From positions 18,294,409-18,358,408 of the forward strand of contig NC_088864.1 of assembly GCF_032884065.1 (NCBI RefSeq): a DNA stretch of 64,000 nucleotides. Direction: 5' to 3'. The translations under genes were made by a program, and so were the position numbers. This stretch comes from Artemia franciscana. Lineage: Eukaryota; Arthropoda; Branchiopoda; Anostraca; Artemiidae. Below the pieces are notes generated by a model. It searched no databases, was not told the origin of the DNA, and was given only the letters and a program-made list of their open reading frames with translations. Below, one piece after another: positions 54,104 to 64,000 of this stretch (position 1 is its first letter; each line of letters opens with the position of its first letter).

Positions 54104-54328
54104 GAGAGAAGGAAACGTAAATAACGACGAAGACCACACTCCCTTTCCATCACAAACTGTTCATTCTAGTTTTATTGATTGTAACCTCTTGTAAGTTGTT
54201 TTTTCTTATTTGTATTGCTGAGGACGGCCCTTGGACCTAGGGCCGAAATATTCATTCTAATTTGTTTCTCACTGTCTTAAAAAATTCCCTATTGTTCTTC
54301 CTGTTTTTGGTCTTTGAGAGAAGGAAAC
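54104..54328 (+). mobile_element. Short PLE-derived insertion with 13-bp flanking repeat
   Basis: A 199-bp insert (54,117-54,315) lies between two copies of GAGAGAAGGAAAC (54,104-54,116 and 54,316-54,328). The insert is a PLE 3' region with its ribozyme-like stem (54,218-54,253), preceded by about 45 bp (TAACGACGAAGACCACACTC...) in inverted orientation that normally lies just beyond that region in the PLE at 47,890-47,935. It is non-coding, like a SINE-sized PLE derivative. Confidence 0.75.
54218..54253 (+). ncRNA. PLE tail stem-loop, hammerhead-like
   Basis: CTGAGGACGGCCCTTGGACC + TAGGGCCGAAATATTC. Same core and stem as the PLE copies. Confidence 0.4.
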
Positions 54329-54459
54329 ATGTTAAGAAAACAATTTGTACTTCATAATATGCAGACTAATTGTGGCTAAGACATCTGGCATACAGCCCTG
54401 CTATATTTTAAATATACAACACTTAACAATTTAAACAATAAAACGGGATTCAGGCTCTA

Positions 54460-55787
54460 TTAAACAGTTCGTGGTAACGAACTCTAGTAAGGACCGATCC
54501 GGCTCAATAGTAAACGAAACTCTAAAAAACGGGATTTTGATACTAATAGATACATCAAAAGAATTGGATTTTTATGCTGATTTGAAATATACAAGTTTCA
54601 TCAAATTTAGTCTTCTTATCAAAAGTTAAGAGCCTGAGAAAATTTGCCTTATTTTGAAAAATAGGGAGAACCCCCCCTAAAAGTCATAGAATCTTAACAA
54701 AATCACATCAACGCATTCAGTGTATCAGAGAACCCTACTGAAGAATTTTCAAGCTCCTATGTACAAAAATGTGGAATTTCGTATTTTTTGCCAGAAGACC
54801 GATTACGGGTGCGTGTTTATTAGTTGTTTTTTTTTTTTCCCAGGGGTGATGGTATCGACTCGGTGGTCCTAGAATGTTGTGAGAGGGCTCATTCTAACGG
54901 AAACTAAAAGTTCTTGTGCCATTTTTAAGTGACCAAAAAAATTGGAGGGCAGCTAGACCCCCTCCCACGCTCATTTTTCCACAAAGTCTATGGGTCAAAA
55001 TTATGAGATAGCCATTTTGCTTAGCATAGTCGAAAAACCTAATAACTATGTCTTTCGGGACGACTTACTCCCTCACAGTCCCCGGGGGAGGGGCTACAAG
55101 TTACAAACTTTGACCAGTGTTTACATGTAGTAATGGTTATTCAAAAGTGTACAGACGTTTTCAGGGGAATTTTTCTCTTAGATAGGGAGGGGTTTGAGGG
55201 GTGGGGGCTACGTGGGAGGATCTTTCCATGGAGAATTTCCTTGGAGGGTGCGTAGGATTTTTTTGTATTATATAAAACAAAAAACAATGAAAAGATAAAT
55301 ATGGAAAAGTTTCTTCAACTGAAAGTAAGGATCAGCATTAAAACAAAACGAACGGAAATTATTACGCATATGATGGGTTCATCTCCTCCTAAATACCTGC
55401 TCTTTACACTAAAGTATTTTTAGTAATTTCAACTATTTATTCTACGGCTTTTGTGATTCAGGGGTCATTCTTAAAGAATTGGGAAAAATTTAAGCTTTAG
55501 TGCAAAGAGCAAGGTATTAAAGAGGGGGCAAACCCCCTCATATACGTAATAAAAATATACGAATATAGAAGTTCGTTACGAAAGTTAATTCGGAAGTTAG
55601 GTATATTTCTTATTAATAAAAACGTTCGTAAAAAATTAGAAGTTCTAGTTGCCTTTTTAAGTAGCCAAAAGATTGAAGGGCAACTAAGCCTCCTCCCCCA
55701 TTACTTTTTTCTCAAAATCCCCGATGAAAACTAAGAAAAAATCATTTAGCAAAAAACAAAAATATGCTAATTTTTGCATATTCATTT
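54460..55787 (+). mobile_element. Family U copy, 3' truncated
   Basis: It starts TTAAACAGTTCGTGGTAACG and follows the family order to CATTTAGCAAAAAACAAAAA (about 55,787), losing the terminal hairpin. It is more diverged than the complete copies. Confidence 0.8.
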
Positions 55788-56030
55788 TTGTTGTCATTTA
55801 TATTTTATGTCCTTTAATTTATGCCTTTTTACCTATTCTCTTCTGCAGATAAGCAAAAGCTCTAACAACCGCAAACGATTAGTGAATATTTTATAATTTT
55901 AGGTCTTCCATTTTTCCCTTGTTGCGTGAAATTCTTACACATATACAAATAATATTTGAGTCTTACATTTTTCTGTCGTTCTGTGAAATGTTCGGCATTT
56001 AAAAGGAGAAAAACTGCCGATCCTTATCCA
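55788..56030. other. Unassigned spacer
   Basis: About 240 bp of A/T-rich DNA between two U copies. Nothing recognised. Confidence 0.5.
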
Positions 56031-57731
56031 AATTAAATAAAAAAAACAAGTTTTTTCAACTGAAAGTAAGGAGCGACATTAAAACTTAAAACGAACAGAA
56101 ATTACTCCGTATATGAAAGGGGCTTTTCCTTCTCGACACCCCGCTCCTTACGCTAAGTATTTTATTGTTTTAAAAAGTAGAGTTGCGAGAAAGAATCAAA
56201 CTTTAGCGCAAGGAGCGGGGTGTCGAGGAGGAAAAGCCCCTTTCATATACGGAGTAATTTCTGTTCGTTTTAAGTTTTAATGTCGCTCCTTACTTTCATT
56301 TAAAAAAACTTGTTTTTTTTTATTTAATTTCTGAAAGTTTTTGAATTAATGCATGTCTGATTTTGGCTCTCCGTACATAAATTACTAAAATGAAATTTGC
56401 ATATTAATTCTTTTTTTGGCTAAATGGCTTTCTCTTAGTTTTGATCAGACGATTTTGAGAAATAAGGGGTGGGGAAGGAGGTCTAGTTGCCCTCCAATTT
56501 TTCGGTTACTCAAAAAGGCAACTGGATCTTTTAATTTTTAACGAACGTTTTTATTAGTAAAAAAAAAACGTAACTTAAGAATTAACTTACGTAACAAACG
56601 TACATAACTTACGTAACTTACGTTACGTTTTATCCCAATTCATTAAGAATGACCCCTGAATCAGAAAGGCCGTAGAATAAATAGTTGAAATTATTTAAAA
56701 AATTTTTAGCATAAAGAGCGAAGTATTTATCTCCTCCTAAATACCTCGCTCTTTATGCTAAAGTATTTTTAGAACCCTTCATATGCATAATAATCTCTGT
56801 TCGTTTTAAGTTTTAATGCTTCTCCTTACTTTCAATTGAAAAAACTTTTTCATGTTTATATTTTCATTTTTTTTTTTTTAATAGTAATGCTAGAAAATCC
56901 TGCGCTCTTTTCATTGAATTTCTCTTCCCCCATGAAATATTCCTCCAAGGAAAGATCCTCCCATATAGCCCCCTCCCCTGATCTCCACACCCAAACCTAA
57001 AAAATCCCCCTGATAACGTCGGTACACTTCCCAGTAACCATTACTGTATGTAAACTATGGTCAAAGTTTGTAACTTGCAGCCCCTCCCCCAGGGACTGTG
57101 GGGGGTAAGTCATCCCCAAAGACATAGTTATTATGGTTTTCGACTATTCGGAACAAAATGGCTATCTCAAAATTTTGATCCGTTGAATTTGGGAAAAAAA
57201 TGAGCGTGGGAGGGGGCCTAGGTGCCCTCTAATTTTTTTTGTCACTTAAAATGGGCACTAGAACTTTTCATTTCCGTTAGAATGAGCCCTCTTGCAACAC
57301 TCTAGGACCACTTGGTCGATACGATGACCCCTGGGAAAAAAAACAAAAAAAAACAACAAAAAAACAAATAAACACGCACCCGTGATTTGTCTTCTGGCAA
57401 AAAATACGAAATTCCACATTTTTGTAGCTTGGACCTTGGAATTTTTTCTACTGGGTTCTCTGATACGTTGAATGCGATGGTGTAATTTTCGTTAAGATCC
57501 TATGACTTTTAGGGGGTGTTACCCCCTATTTTCCAAAATAAGGCAAATTTTCTCAGGCTCGTAACTTTTGATGACAAAGACTAAATTTGATGAAATTTAT
57601 ATATTTAAAATCAGCATAAAAATCCGATTCTTTTGATATATCTTTTAGTATCGATATTCCGTTTTTTAGAGTTTCGTTTACTATTGAGCCGGGTCGCTCC
57701 TTACTACAGTTCGTTACCACGAACTGTTTGA
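56031..57731 (-). mobile_element. Family U copy, complete, minus
   Basis: The terminal hairpin is at 56,031-56,330 and the 5' end at 57,731. It shares with 51,054-52,769 the hairpin interior TTTTCCTTCTCGACACC / GGTGTCGAGGAGGAAAA and nearly all other text, including GATAACGTCGGTACACTTCC. Non-coding. Confidence 0.85.
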
Positions 57732-57925
57732 TTAAATTAAAAAAACAAAGTTTTTTAACTGAAAGTAAGGAGCGACATTAAAACTTAAAACGAACAGAAA
57801 TTACTTTGTATATGAAAGGGCTTGTTCCCTCCTCAACCCCCCGCTCTTTATGTTAAAGTTTTTCACTGTTTTAAAAAGTAGATTTGACAGAAAGAGTCAA
57901 CCTTTAGCGCAAAGAGCGGGGCTTA
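57732..57925. mobile_element. Half of a U terminal hairpin
   Basis: AAATTAAAAAAACAAAGTTT and AAGTAAGGAGCGACATTAAA mark one hairpin arm plus the loop and the first part of the second arm (to AAGAGCGGGGC). It abuts the previous copy's 5' end directly. Confidence 0.75.
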
Positions 57926-58300
57926 CTACTGACACAAATGAATTTTAGATATAGTCACATTATATTTTATGATGCTGATCAACGGTAAAAATGAGGTTAA
58001 AATTTAGGGGATTATCAGCTCTAGAATATTTCAGACTAATTACACCCATTGCGAGGATTATGGAGGCAACCATCGTGCCTACATTTTAAAAATACCTTTT
58101 TTCGTATTGTCTTAAAAATGCTGAAAAAAGACAAAAATCACTTCCCCTAGATTTTGAGAAATACCTTTTTTTAGTATATTCATTAAAAAAAAATCCCTAC
58201 CTTTACCCCATATTTTCATGAGTTTTTGTCACTGTTTCTGGCTTTTTGAAAGAAAAAAATAATCAGAAAGTTAACAAAAAAAAAACAAAATCTAGTATAT
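57926..58300. other. Unassigned DNA
   Basis: About 375 bp without gene or repeat landmarks, between the U half-hairpin and a LINE. Confidence 0.5.
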
Positions 58301-58314
58301 ATTCCTAACTTCAA

Positions 58315-59330
58315 TTACTCTAAAGCTGTCTGCTACGGCCCAACAAGTCTTACCTGCCACGTCGCAAAAATACTCACAAAAGTCATGCTCGGGCTTACAC
58401 GAGCCATATCCTCTCCAGAATACCAAACGGGCTTCCGACCTAATTGATCAACAATTGATCAGCTATTCACTGTCCAGCAGATCATGGCAAAGTTCAGCGA
58501 ACTTGGACGCACCATTTACTGCATTTTCATGTATTTTAAACAAACCTTTGAGCTTATAAGGAGAGAAGGTCTATGACACATACTTTTTCACTTTGGCATC
58601 CTATACAATCTGACCTCTCTAATCAAAGATATGTATAAAAGTTCAGAAGCCAAGTCATGACTGGAGAAAGGCCTAGTGAAAGCTTCGAAACCTCTACTGG
58701 AGTGCTACAAGGCTCCCTACTATCATCAGAGCTTTCAATCTCTCCCTACAAGCATCCCTTTCACTCAATGACAACCCGTCTGGCACCCTCATTGGATTAA
58801 TATTGATAAATAAACTAGCATATTCCGATGACATAGACTTAAAAGCTGAGTCACTGCAAGACCTCCAATCCCAGGCTAATAGCAAACACTCGTCTGTCAA
58901 CCTCTTCGGGATGACCATCAACATCTCTAAAATGAAAGCTATGCGCTGCACATGCAAGCCTGATTCACAGGCAAATCTCAGCCTTAAGCTTTGTGGAGAT
59001 ATCATTGAGTGGATGAAACATTTCACTACCTAGGAGTCCCAATTAATTCTGATATAAACTATCTCAAAGATGTCAAGAGACACCTGACTCTTGCCCACTC
59101 CATTTTTAAAACCCTGATACCCATCGGGAGGAATAAGAATTGATCAATAATTCTCAACATAGGCTTTTTTTTACTCTCTCATTATTCTGATTGCCATCTA
59201 TGCAATCTATGCATGTGAATCCTTGAAGCTTAAGACCTAGCGGAAGTCCAAACATTTTACTCCCTAGTCAATTCTTTTTCAGGGGCGGCAACTCTGTCAA
59301 AGCCAAAATTATCAGTTTTCTTCGTCCCTT
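58315..59330 (+). pseudogene. LINE reverse transcriptase fragment
   Basis: RPTSLTCHVAKILTK-like text, YQTGFRPN*STIDQLFTV, IMAKFSELGRTIYCIFMYFK + QTFELI, KASKPLLECYKAP, then NKLAYSDDIDLKAESLQDLQ (YSDD is the YADD active-site box), FGMTINISKMKAMRC and GVPINSDINYLKDVKRHLTL. Order and content fit the RT of an APE-type LINE. Many stops and frameshifts; only the frame 58,803-59,033 is open for more than 70 codons. Confidence 0.8.
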
Positions 59331-60004
59331 CAACTAGATAGACATGAGAAGGTTGAAACTAAAGAGTTTCTCACTCAAAATTACGATTAGGCACAGGTTA
59401 TCCTTAGCAAATCCTTTTGTAATTGTTTATACAATACAATTTATTTTTATATATTTATTAACATGCAGTTTGGTGTCTGCACACTATTTACTCTCAAGAC
59501 TCTGATTAAACCGGTTATAGTTAGATAATACTTCACTGATGCGCTCAAGAACAACCCAAGTGGTTAGTCCCTTGGTCTAATTTATGCATTCTCAAGCGCT
59601 CCGATTACAGCTGCATCTAGTCTTTTGAGAGGAATTTTCGACTTTGGAACATAAATATGTAAAGTATTTGAAGGGACTGCAGCCAGCAAGTATATATTAT
59701 AGAGATAAGTTTCTGATTGTTGAACAAAATATTTTTTGCTCTATTTTTGGATAAACCACAACAACAATGTCAAGAATAGCAATCTAGAATGCAAACCCGA
59801 AACAGGTTCTATGATTATTTTGGAGTTATAAAAAAAATTATCGGCTTTAAGATTTGATTAGATCAAAATATTCACCCGGTTTTTTTCATATTTGCTAAAA
59901 TAAAAACCACCAAAATCGCTAATTCTGGAACGTCAGGCAAACTCCAAATGTTTAACATAGTAGGTATAGGAAGATTCCTTGAAAGCCCGTCTGCCTTAAA
60001 ACTG

Positions 60005-60360
60005 ACGATCAATGTTGCCCTACGAAATCCCTGCGACGCATGGCTTACCACTTACCACGACTGAGTTTCCAACTCCAAACTTCTCGACAATCTGAAAGTC
60101 AAACTCACAATACTTGATAAAATAAAACTTAAACAACTTAAATGCCTAGGGCAAGCTCGACGCATGGCTAGCACTAGTCTTCCGAAAATAGCCTTGGATG
60201 GACGAGTACATAGTTCTCGGCCGAAAGGTCGCCCCGCAAAGAAATGGAAAGAAAAATTTTCTTCCTATTACCTGCCACAACTCCTCCACCTGGCCATCAA
60301 CAAAAGCACTTACAGGAAGCATGTCAATAAACTGGTTAAAGAGGAGGCCCCAAAATGACC
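60005..60360 (+). pseudogene. LINE C-terminal fragment
   Basis: LDNLKVKLTILDKIKLKQLK then LGQARRMASTSLPKIALDGR, HSSRPKGRPAKKWKEKFSSY. The [RLRWLGHVxRM - GRRxxGRPxxRW] type ending is usual for these LINEs. It is followed by the CTTAAGTCAAGT tail. Confidence 0.75.
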
Positions 60361-60405
60361 TTCAGGGGTGGACGGAACTTAAGTCAAGTAAGTCAAGTCA
60401 AGGGA

Positions 60406-63035
60406 CTTACGTCATGAATCAATCCATTAAAGAGATCATTTAAATCGATTGTATAAAAATTAGCAAAGACTAGACGAGGAATACAAGAGAGGACCAAACA
60501 ACATGGTTGATAGACACTGGCTGATCTAAAAAAAGTGGCCTCTCCAACACCACCTTTAAGCATGGGCGAATCTGCTATGATCCCATTCAGTATATCCAAA
60601 GGACTAATATGTTTCCTTCCTATTACTCTTTTTTGTATGTGGGTTACCTCCAATATCCTCCACTTTATGTCTGAACATCCTATGAAGAAAGACTCAATTT
60701 AATTTCTGTTGGTTTTGGGTTTTATTTATTGGTCGAGACTAATTTCAATACGTTTTAAGCTCGTAGGATGTATGACTGTATTTTTGATCGGTTAAGGTTT
60801 TAATATGACTCTTTGCTTTTCTCTGAAAGCTCCTTTTGCAAAAAAACGGTATCTGTTGAAAAACGTATATTGATGATTGGTGTGCATAACTTTGATCTGG
60901 CAATAGGCAAGAAAACATATGAAAAAAAGGTTTTCGCTATTTACTCTTATTTTTATTTTGTGGAATAGCCTAGCATAAAACGCTTAAACGCGTAAATTGA
61001 CTTGATTACGCTTTTGCTTGTATAAACCAATAAATTAATTAGATTAGGTTTTAAGAACTCTTTATATTACTACGAGTTTTCCATTAGGAAATTTTCAGAG
61101 CCACGCCTGATGTTCTTGTGCTACCGCAAATGTGAGCACAGTCTGTTACTGAAAAGGTTAAATCGGAAGAGTTAAATGTCAACGCAATAATGCGAAGCAT
61201 TCATTCTTAATCTTAAGTAGCATCAAAAAAGGCTTTTTTTGCGAAATAAAGTAATATTTCTGATATTTTTACCCTACCCTTGGTACCAGTGATTAACAAG
61301 ACCCGTCTCCTTAGCATCAGAAAATATCATTCCTCACATTTAAGTAGACGCGACCATACAGGTGTAGCCTGGATTGACGTACAATAGTCAGGAAAGCGTG
61401 GCGTAAAATGAAGAAAAACGAAATTGAATAATCAAGAAATATTTCAAAACAACACAGATTCTTATGAATATATAAGTGGAAACAAAAATGAACATAAAGT
61501 AAAATGAATCATGAACGTGGACTTGAAAATAGCAGACAGTGATCAATCACACTTGAATCCTCTTGACCTACATTGCCCTTGCTGATCTTCCGCTTGAAGA
61601 TCCTGTCTTGAGCGCAGCGAAAGCAGGTTTGGTAATTATCCTGGAAGTGTGTAAAATATCAGGTATGAATTGACATTTCTAGGCGTGACAATAATGACAC
61701 CTACTCATAATTTCAGGATTATGAATTCAGTTCGAGGCAGCATTAAATATCACAAACAGTTCTTATATTGAATACCCAATTACAATAGGTTTCCTCTAGA
61801 TAAACGCCTGATAAAATTTTGGAGTCTAGACATTTATATCGTGTTCAAAAATTTATATTATCCCTTTTATGGATATAAATGGATAGACCCTTTTAATCAT
61901 AATTTTATTTTTATAATGAAAAGCGGGTTCTCAAAAAACGTTCAGCTAAAAATATTATTTTTCAGAACTTTTAGCTACTGGATCATCAGTTTAACTAGCT
62001 TGCTATGGTAACAGAAACAGTTCAAAATAGCGATCAAAAGTTAGTTATATAAAATAATGGATTATTTTCGTCCAAGTTTGGTAACCAAGTTCGTCTTGTA
62101 TGCATTGAAGCATTAAGGTATTAACTTTGGAAGCATACTTTAAGGACTTGAAAGCAAAGTTCAAGCTAATGAGATAGCCTAAAAAAACATCTATGATAGC
62201 AATTTATTATGCAAGATCTTTAGACATGACAAGTGCAAAGACAGGACATATTATATCATATGTCACAGATATAAATTAATAAAATAAAAACATTGTTTTT
62301 ACCATGGAAATATAGGAAAGCAACATCTCTTTTCTCTTTGTTGCAGTGAATTTAATTTAGTTTTACCATGTATATTATATCATATTTTATCCATATATTT
62401 ATTCCATCTATTTTTGTTTGCTATTTGATTTTCGTAATAAATAACGTTAAACGTCAAATGTCATGTCATATAAGATCTTTAGACACAACAGTGACAAAAA
62501 AACGTACGTTTTAGTCAACGTAATTACAGAATTGGCTACAAGTTTCAATGTGTTTCCCGTCTGAATTTTGTCTTTGGACTCATAATAAAATTGATGGTTG
62601 TAAAAATCTTAAAAGAGGCTCATTCATTTGTAAATTAAAGTTGTGGGCCCTTTTTAAAGCCACAGGTTCCAGCAGAGCGCAACATTACCATAAACTGTAC
62701 ACATAGCCATTATAATGAGGTAGAAATCGCTCAAGGTGCTACATAATCTTCACAGCTCCAGGGTTTGTCAAATACGCGTCATTATTGAGGTGTTATAGCT
62801 TGTTAGATTAGGAGCTATGGAAATATTTTTGATCTCTATCATTTACATACGTGATGATTGAGACTAACCAATTCAGATATTTTGAACTAGAGCTACCAGG
62901 AGTTTTAATAGCGCCTATTCCACGGGTTGGACATATGCAGCTAGATAATACAGAATTTATTTACTGCACCAGGAAGAATAGAGTGCATAGTTGACTGCAT
63001 AGTGAGTGCATAGTGAGGCTCATGATGAATAAGGA
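60406..63035. other. Unassigned DNA
   Basis: About 2.6 kb with no transposon landmark and no convincing gene. The 86-codon minus frame at 60,653-60,393 has no recognisable domain. The composition is less repeat-like than the rest and could be host intergenic or intronic DNA. Confidence 0.5.
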
Positions 63036-63390
63036 ATGCTAGCTGCTCATTTTATGACCAGAAAAGCGAAATCTCAGTCAGATGAAACAGGAAAGTCATA
63101 GTAAAAAGGAAATCAGTCGCAGACTTACAGGAAAAGTAGAAAAGAATGAAAAAGTTTGTGATACTTTGAACTTGAGCAAACAGTTATTTGTGAGGATGAA
63201 CTAGTGACAGTACTAAAAGGATTAAAAAATAATAAGGCTCTAATAAGGCTTTTAATACTAGAGTGCTAGCTGCTCATTTTATGACCAGAAAAGCGAAATA
63301 TCAGTCAAATGAAACAGGAAAAGTCAGAGTAAAAAGGAAATCAGTCACATACTTACAGGAAAAGATATAGAAAAGACTGAAAAAGTTTGT
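63036..63390 (+). repeat. Direct repeat of about 135 bp, LINE-like
   Basis: The text TGCTAGCTGCTCATTTTATG + ACCAGAAAAGCGAAAT...CTTACAGGAAAAG...AAAAAGTTTGTG occurs at 63,040-63,172 and 63,262-63,388. Between the copies, ELVTVLKGLKNNKAL can be read, like the RT start 'LKxLKNNKAxG' of LINEs. Probably a rearranged LINE fragment. Confidence 0.5.
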
Positions 63391-64000
63391 GAGTTGTTGA
63401 GTTCTTTATTTAACATTAAAATCCATAAACAAAAAAATTACTTCAAGACAATCTCCCCCATAAGGCTCCATGGCCGGGAAAGAACAGGGGAGAAAAAAAT
63501 ACCAACAACAAAAAAATATAAACAAAAACCAAAAATTGAGTCGCCCACCTCAATAATCTCCAAAAAATGACAAGCTAGGCAGGGGGTAGCACATGATTTC
63601 ACCGACTCAATTAAATATCCAACTCAATCCAGAGACATCAACTCCAAGGGAAACCGGAATAAAAAATAAAGACAAAAAAAACAACAAACAAACAAAATTA
63701 TTTACTAGCTAGAAAATCTCTAACATAATTTTTGAACATACCAAACGAGTGGCAGCTTCGTACGAACTCTGGAAGCGTGTTCCAGATCCTGTTGCAAGCT
63801 GTCAGAGGGTTGAAGTCAGACCTCACTGACGGTGTGTGAAGAACCAGTAAATTGTTGGAAGTGCGGAGATGATAAGTCGATTGATCAGAAACAAAAGATA
63901 TATTATTACATAGGACAGCAGGAAGATGGCCGTGCAACTGTAAAAAAACGAAAGAAGAACAAGAAAGAAAATAGAGAGATTTCAAATCAAGCAAGGGTTT
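63391..64000 (-). mobile_element. LINE 3' end, continues beyond the window
   Basis: The minus strand carries a LINE C-terminus (63,994-63,698) and a 3' untranslated region with AATAAA (near 63,410). The rest of the element lies past position 64,000. Confidence 0.65.
63698..63994 (-). CDS. LINE ORF C-terminal segment, partial
   Basis: A 98-codon minus frame reads SDQSTYHLRTSNNLLVLHTP, SVRSDFNPLTACNRIWNTLP and EFVRSCHSFGMFKNYVRDFL. The pattern [YxLRxS...TPxxRTxxxxxxxxRxWNSLP...SxxxFKxxLxxFL] is the standard C-terminal tail of CR1/Jockey-like LINE reverse transcriptase proteins. The frame is open to its stop at 63,698 and probably enters from outside the window. It is a different LINE group from the elements at 12.6 and 58.3 kb, which end in SRPKGRPAKKW-type tails. 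Confidence 0.65.
   Translation of the reverse strand: MLDLKSLYFLSCSSFVFLQLHGHLPAVLCNNISFVSDQSTYHLRTSNNLLVLHTPSVRSDFNPLTACNRIWNTLPEFVRSCHSFGMFKNYVRDFLASK

Larger units (their letters stand above)
58300..60405 (+). mobile_element. Decayed LINE, same 3' tail as the 12.6-15.9 kb LINE
   Basis: Starts inside the RT and ends GGAACTTAAGTCAAGTAAGT + CAAGTCAAGG. The tandem CTTAAGTCAAGT tail matches the end of the LINE at 15,866-15,886, so both belong to one group. A stretch of about 600 bp (59,370-59,980) without LINE similarity suggests a nested insertion. Confidence 0.7.

Overview
This is repeat-dense, AT-rich nuclear DNA from an animal, most likely an arthropod. I suspect a crustacean such as a brine shrimp, but that is a guess from the look of the repeat families. 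No prokaryotic gene organisation and no complete host gene is visible. Almost everything recognisable is transposon-derived: Helitrons, Penelope-like elements (PLEs), LINEs, and one abundant non-coding hairpin family that I could not match to a known family and call 'U' here. I saw no LTR or capsid-bearing element.

Region 1 (1-19.7 kb) is a nest of Helitron copies, mostly on the minus strand. They share a 5' end (AAGTTGTCTGT followed by TGACGTCA motifs), an N-terminal array of 23-residue repeats resembling the STPR domain, a Rep region with the HUH motif (PHAHML), SF1 helicase blocks ending in YVACSRVGKPDNLFI, and a 3' hairpin ending in CTAG before T. All copies are deleted or frameshifted. 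The most complete copy spans 9872-19700 and is split by a LINE (12.6-15.9 kb) lying in T-rich tracts. A TGTCCCGGTCGTCATT minisatellite and (A)nCT(A)nG tracts are embedded in the Helitrons, and (TA)n arrays lie at and within their 3' ends.

Region 2 (18.9-29.2 kb) is a segmental duplication. The block 18912-24247 is repeated at 25043-29201 without an internal 1.2 kb, and the second copy lies between 38-bp perfect direct repeats. The block holds oppositely oriented Helitron N-terminal fragments, two inverted-repeat modules, and a tRNA-Arg-like sequence with a good B box.

Region 3 (29.2-57.9 kb) is dominated by about a dozen copies of family U. A complete copy is about 1.7 kb, starts with a small hairpin (TCAAACAGTTCGTGG...) and ends with a 300-bp hairpin. 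Three PLE segments (43.8-50.2 kb) with YMDD/FMDD reverse transcriptase and GIY-YIG-type endonuclease, plus a short PLE-derived insert at 54.1 kb, lie among them. A decayed LINE lies at 31.9-32.9 kb.

Region 4 (57.9-64 kb) has a decayed LINE (58.3-60.4 kb) sharing its 3' tail repeat with the 12.6-15.9 kb LINE, about 2.6 kb of unassigned DNA, a LINE-like direct repeat, and the 3' end of another LINE running out of the window on the minus strand.

The most interesting signals are family U, whose long hairpin arms differ between copies but stay complementary within each copy; the STPR-like Helitron proteins; a conserved ribozyme-like PLE tail; and the 38-bp-flanked duplicate.
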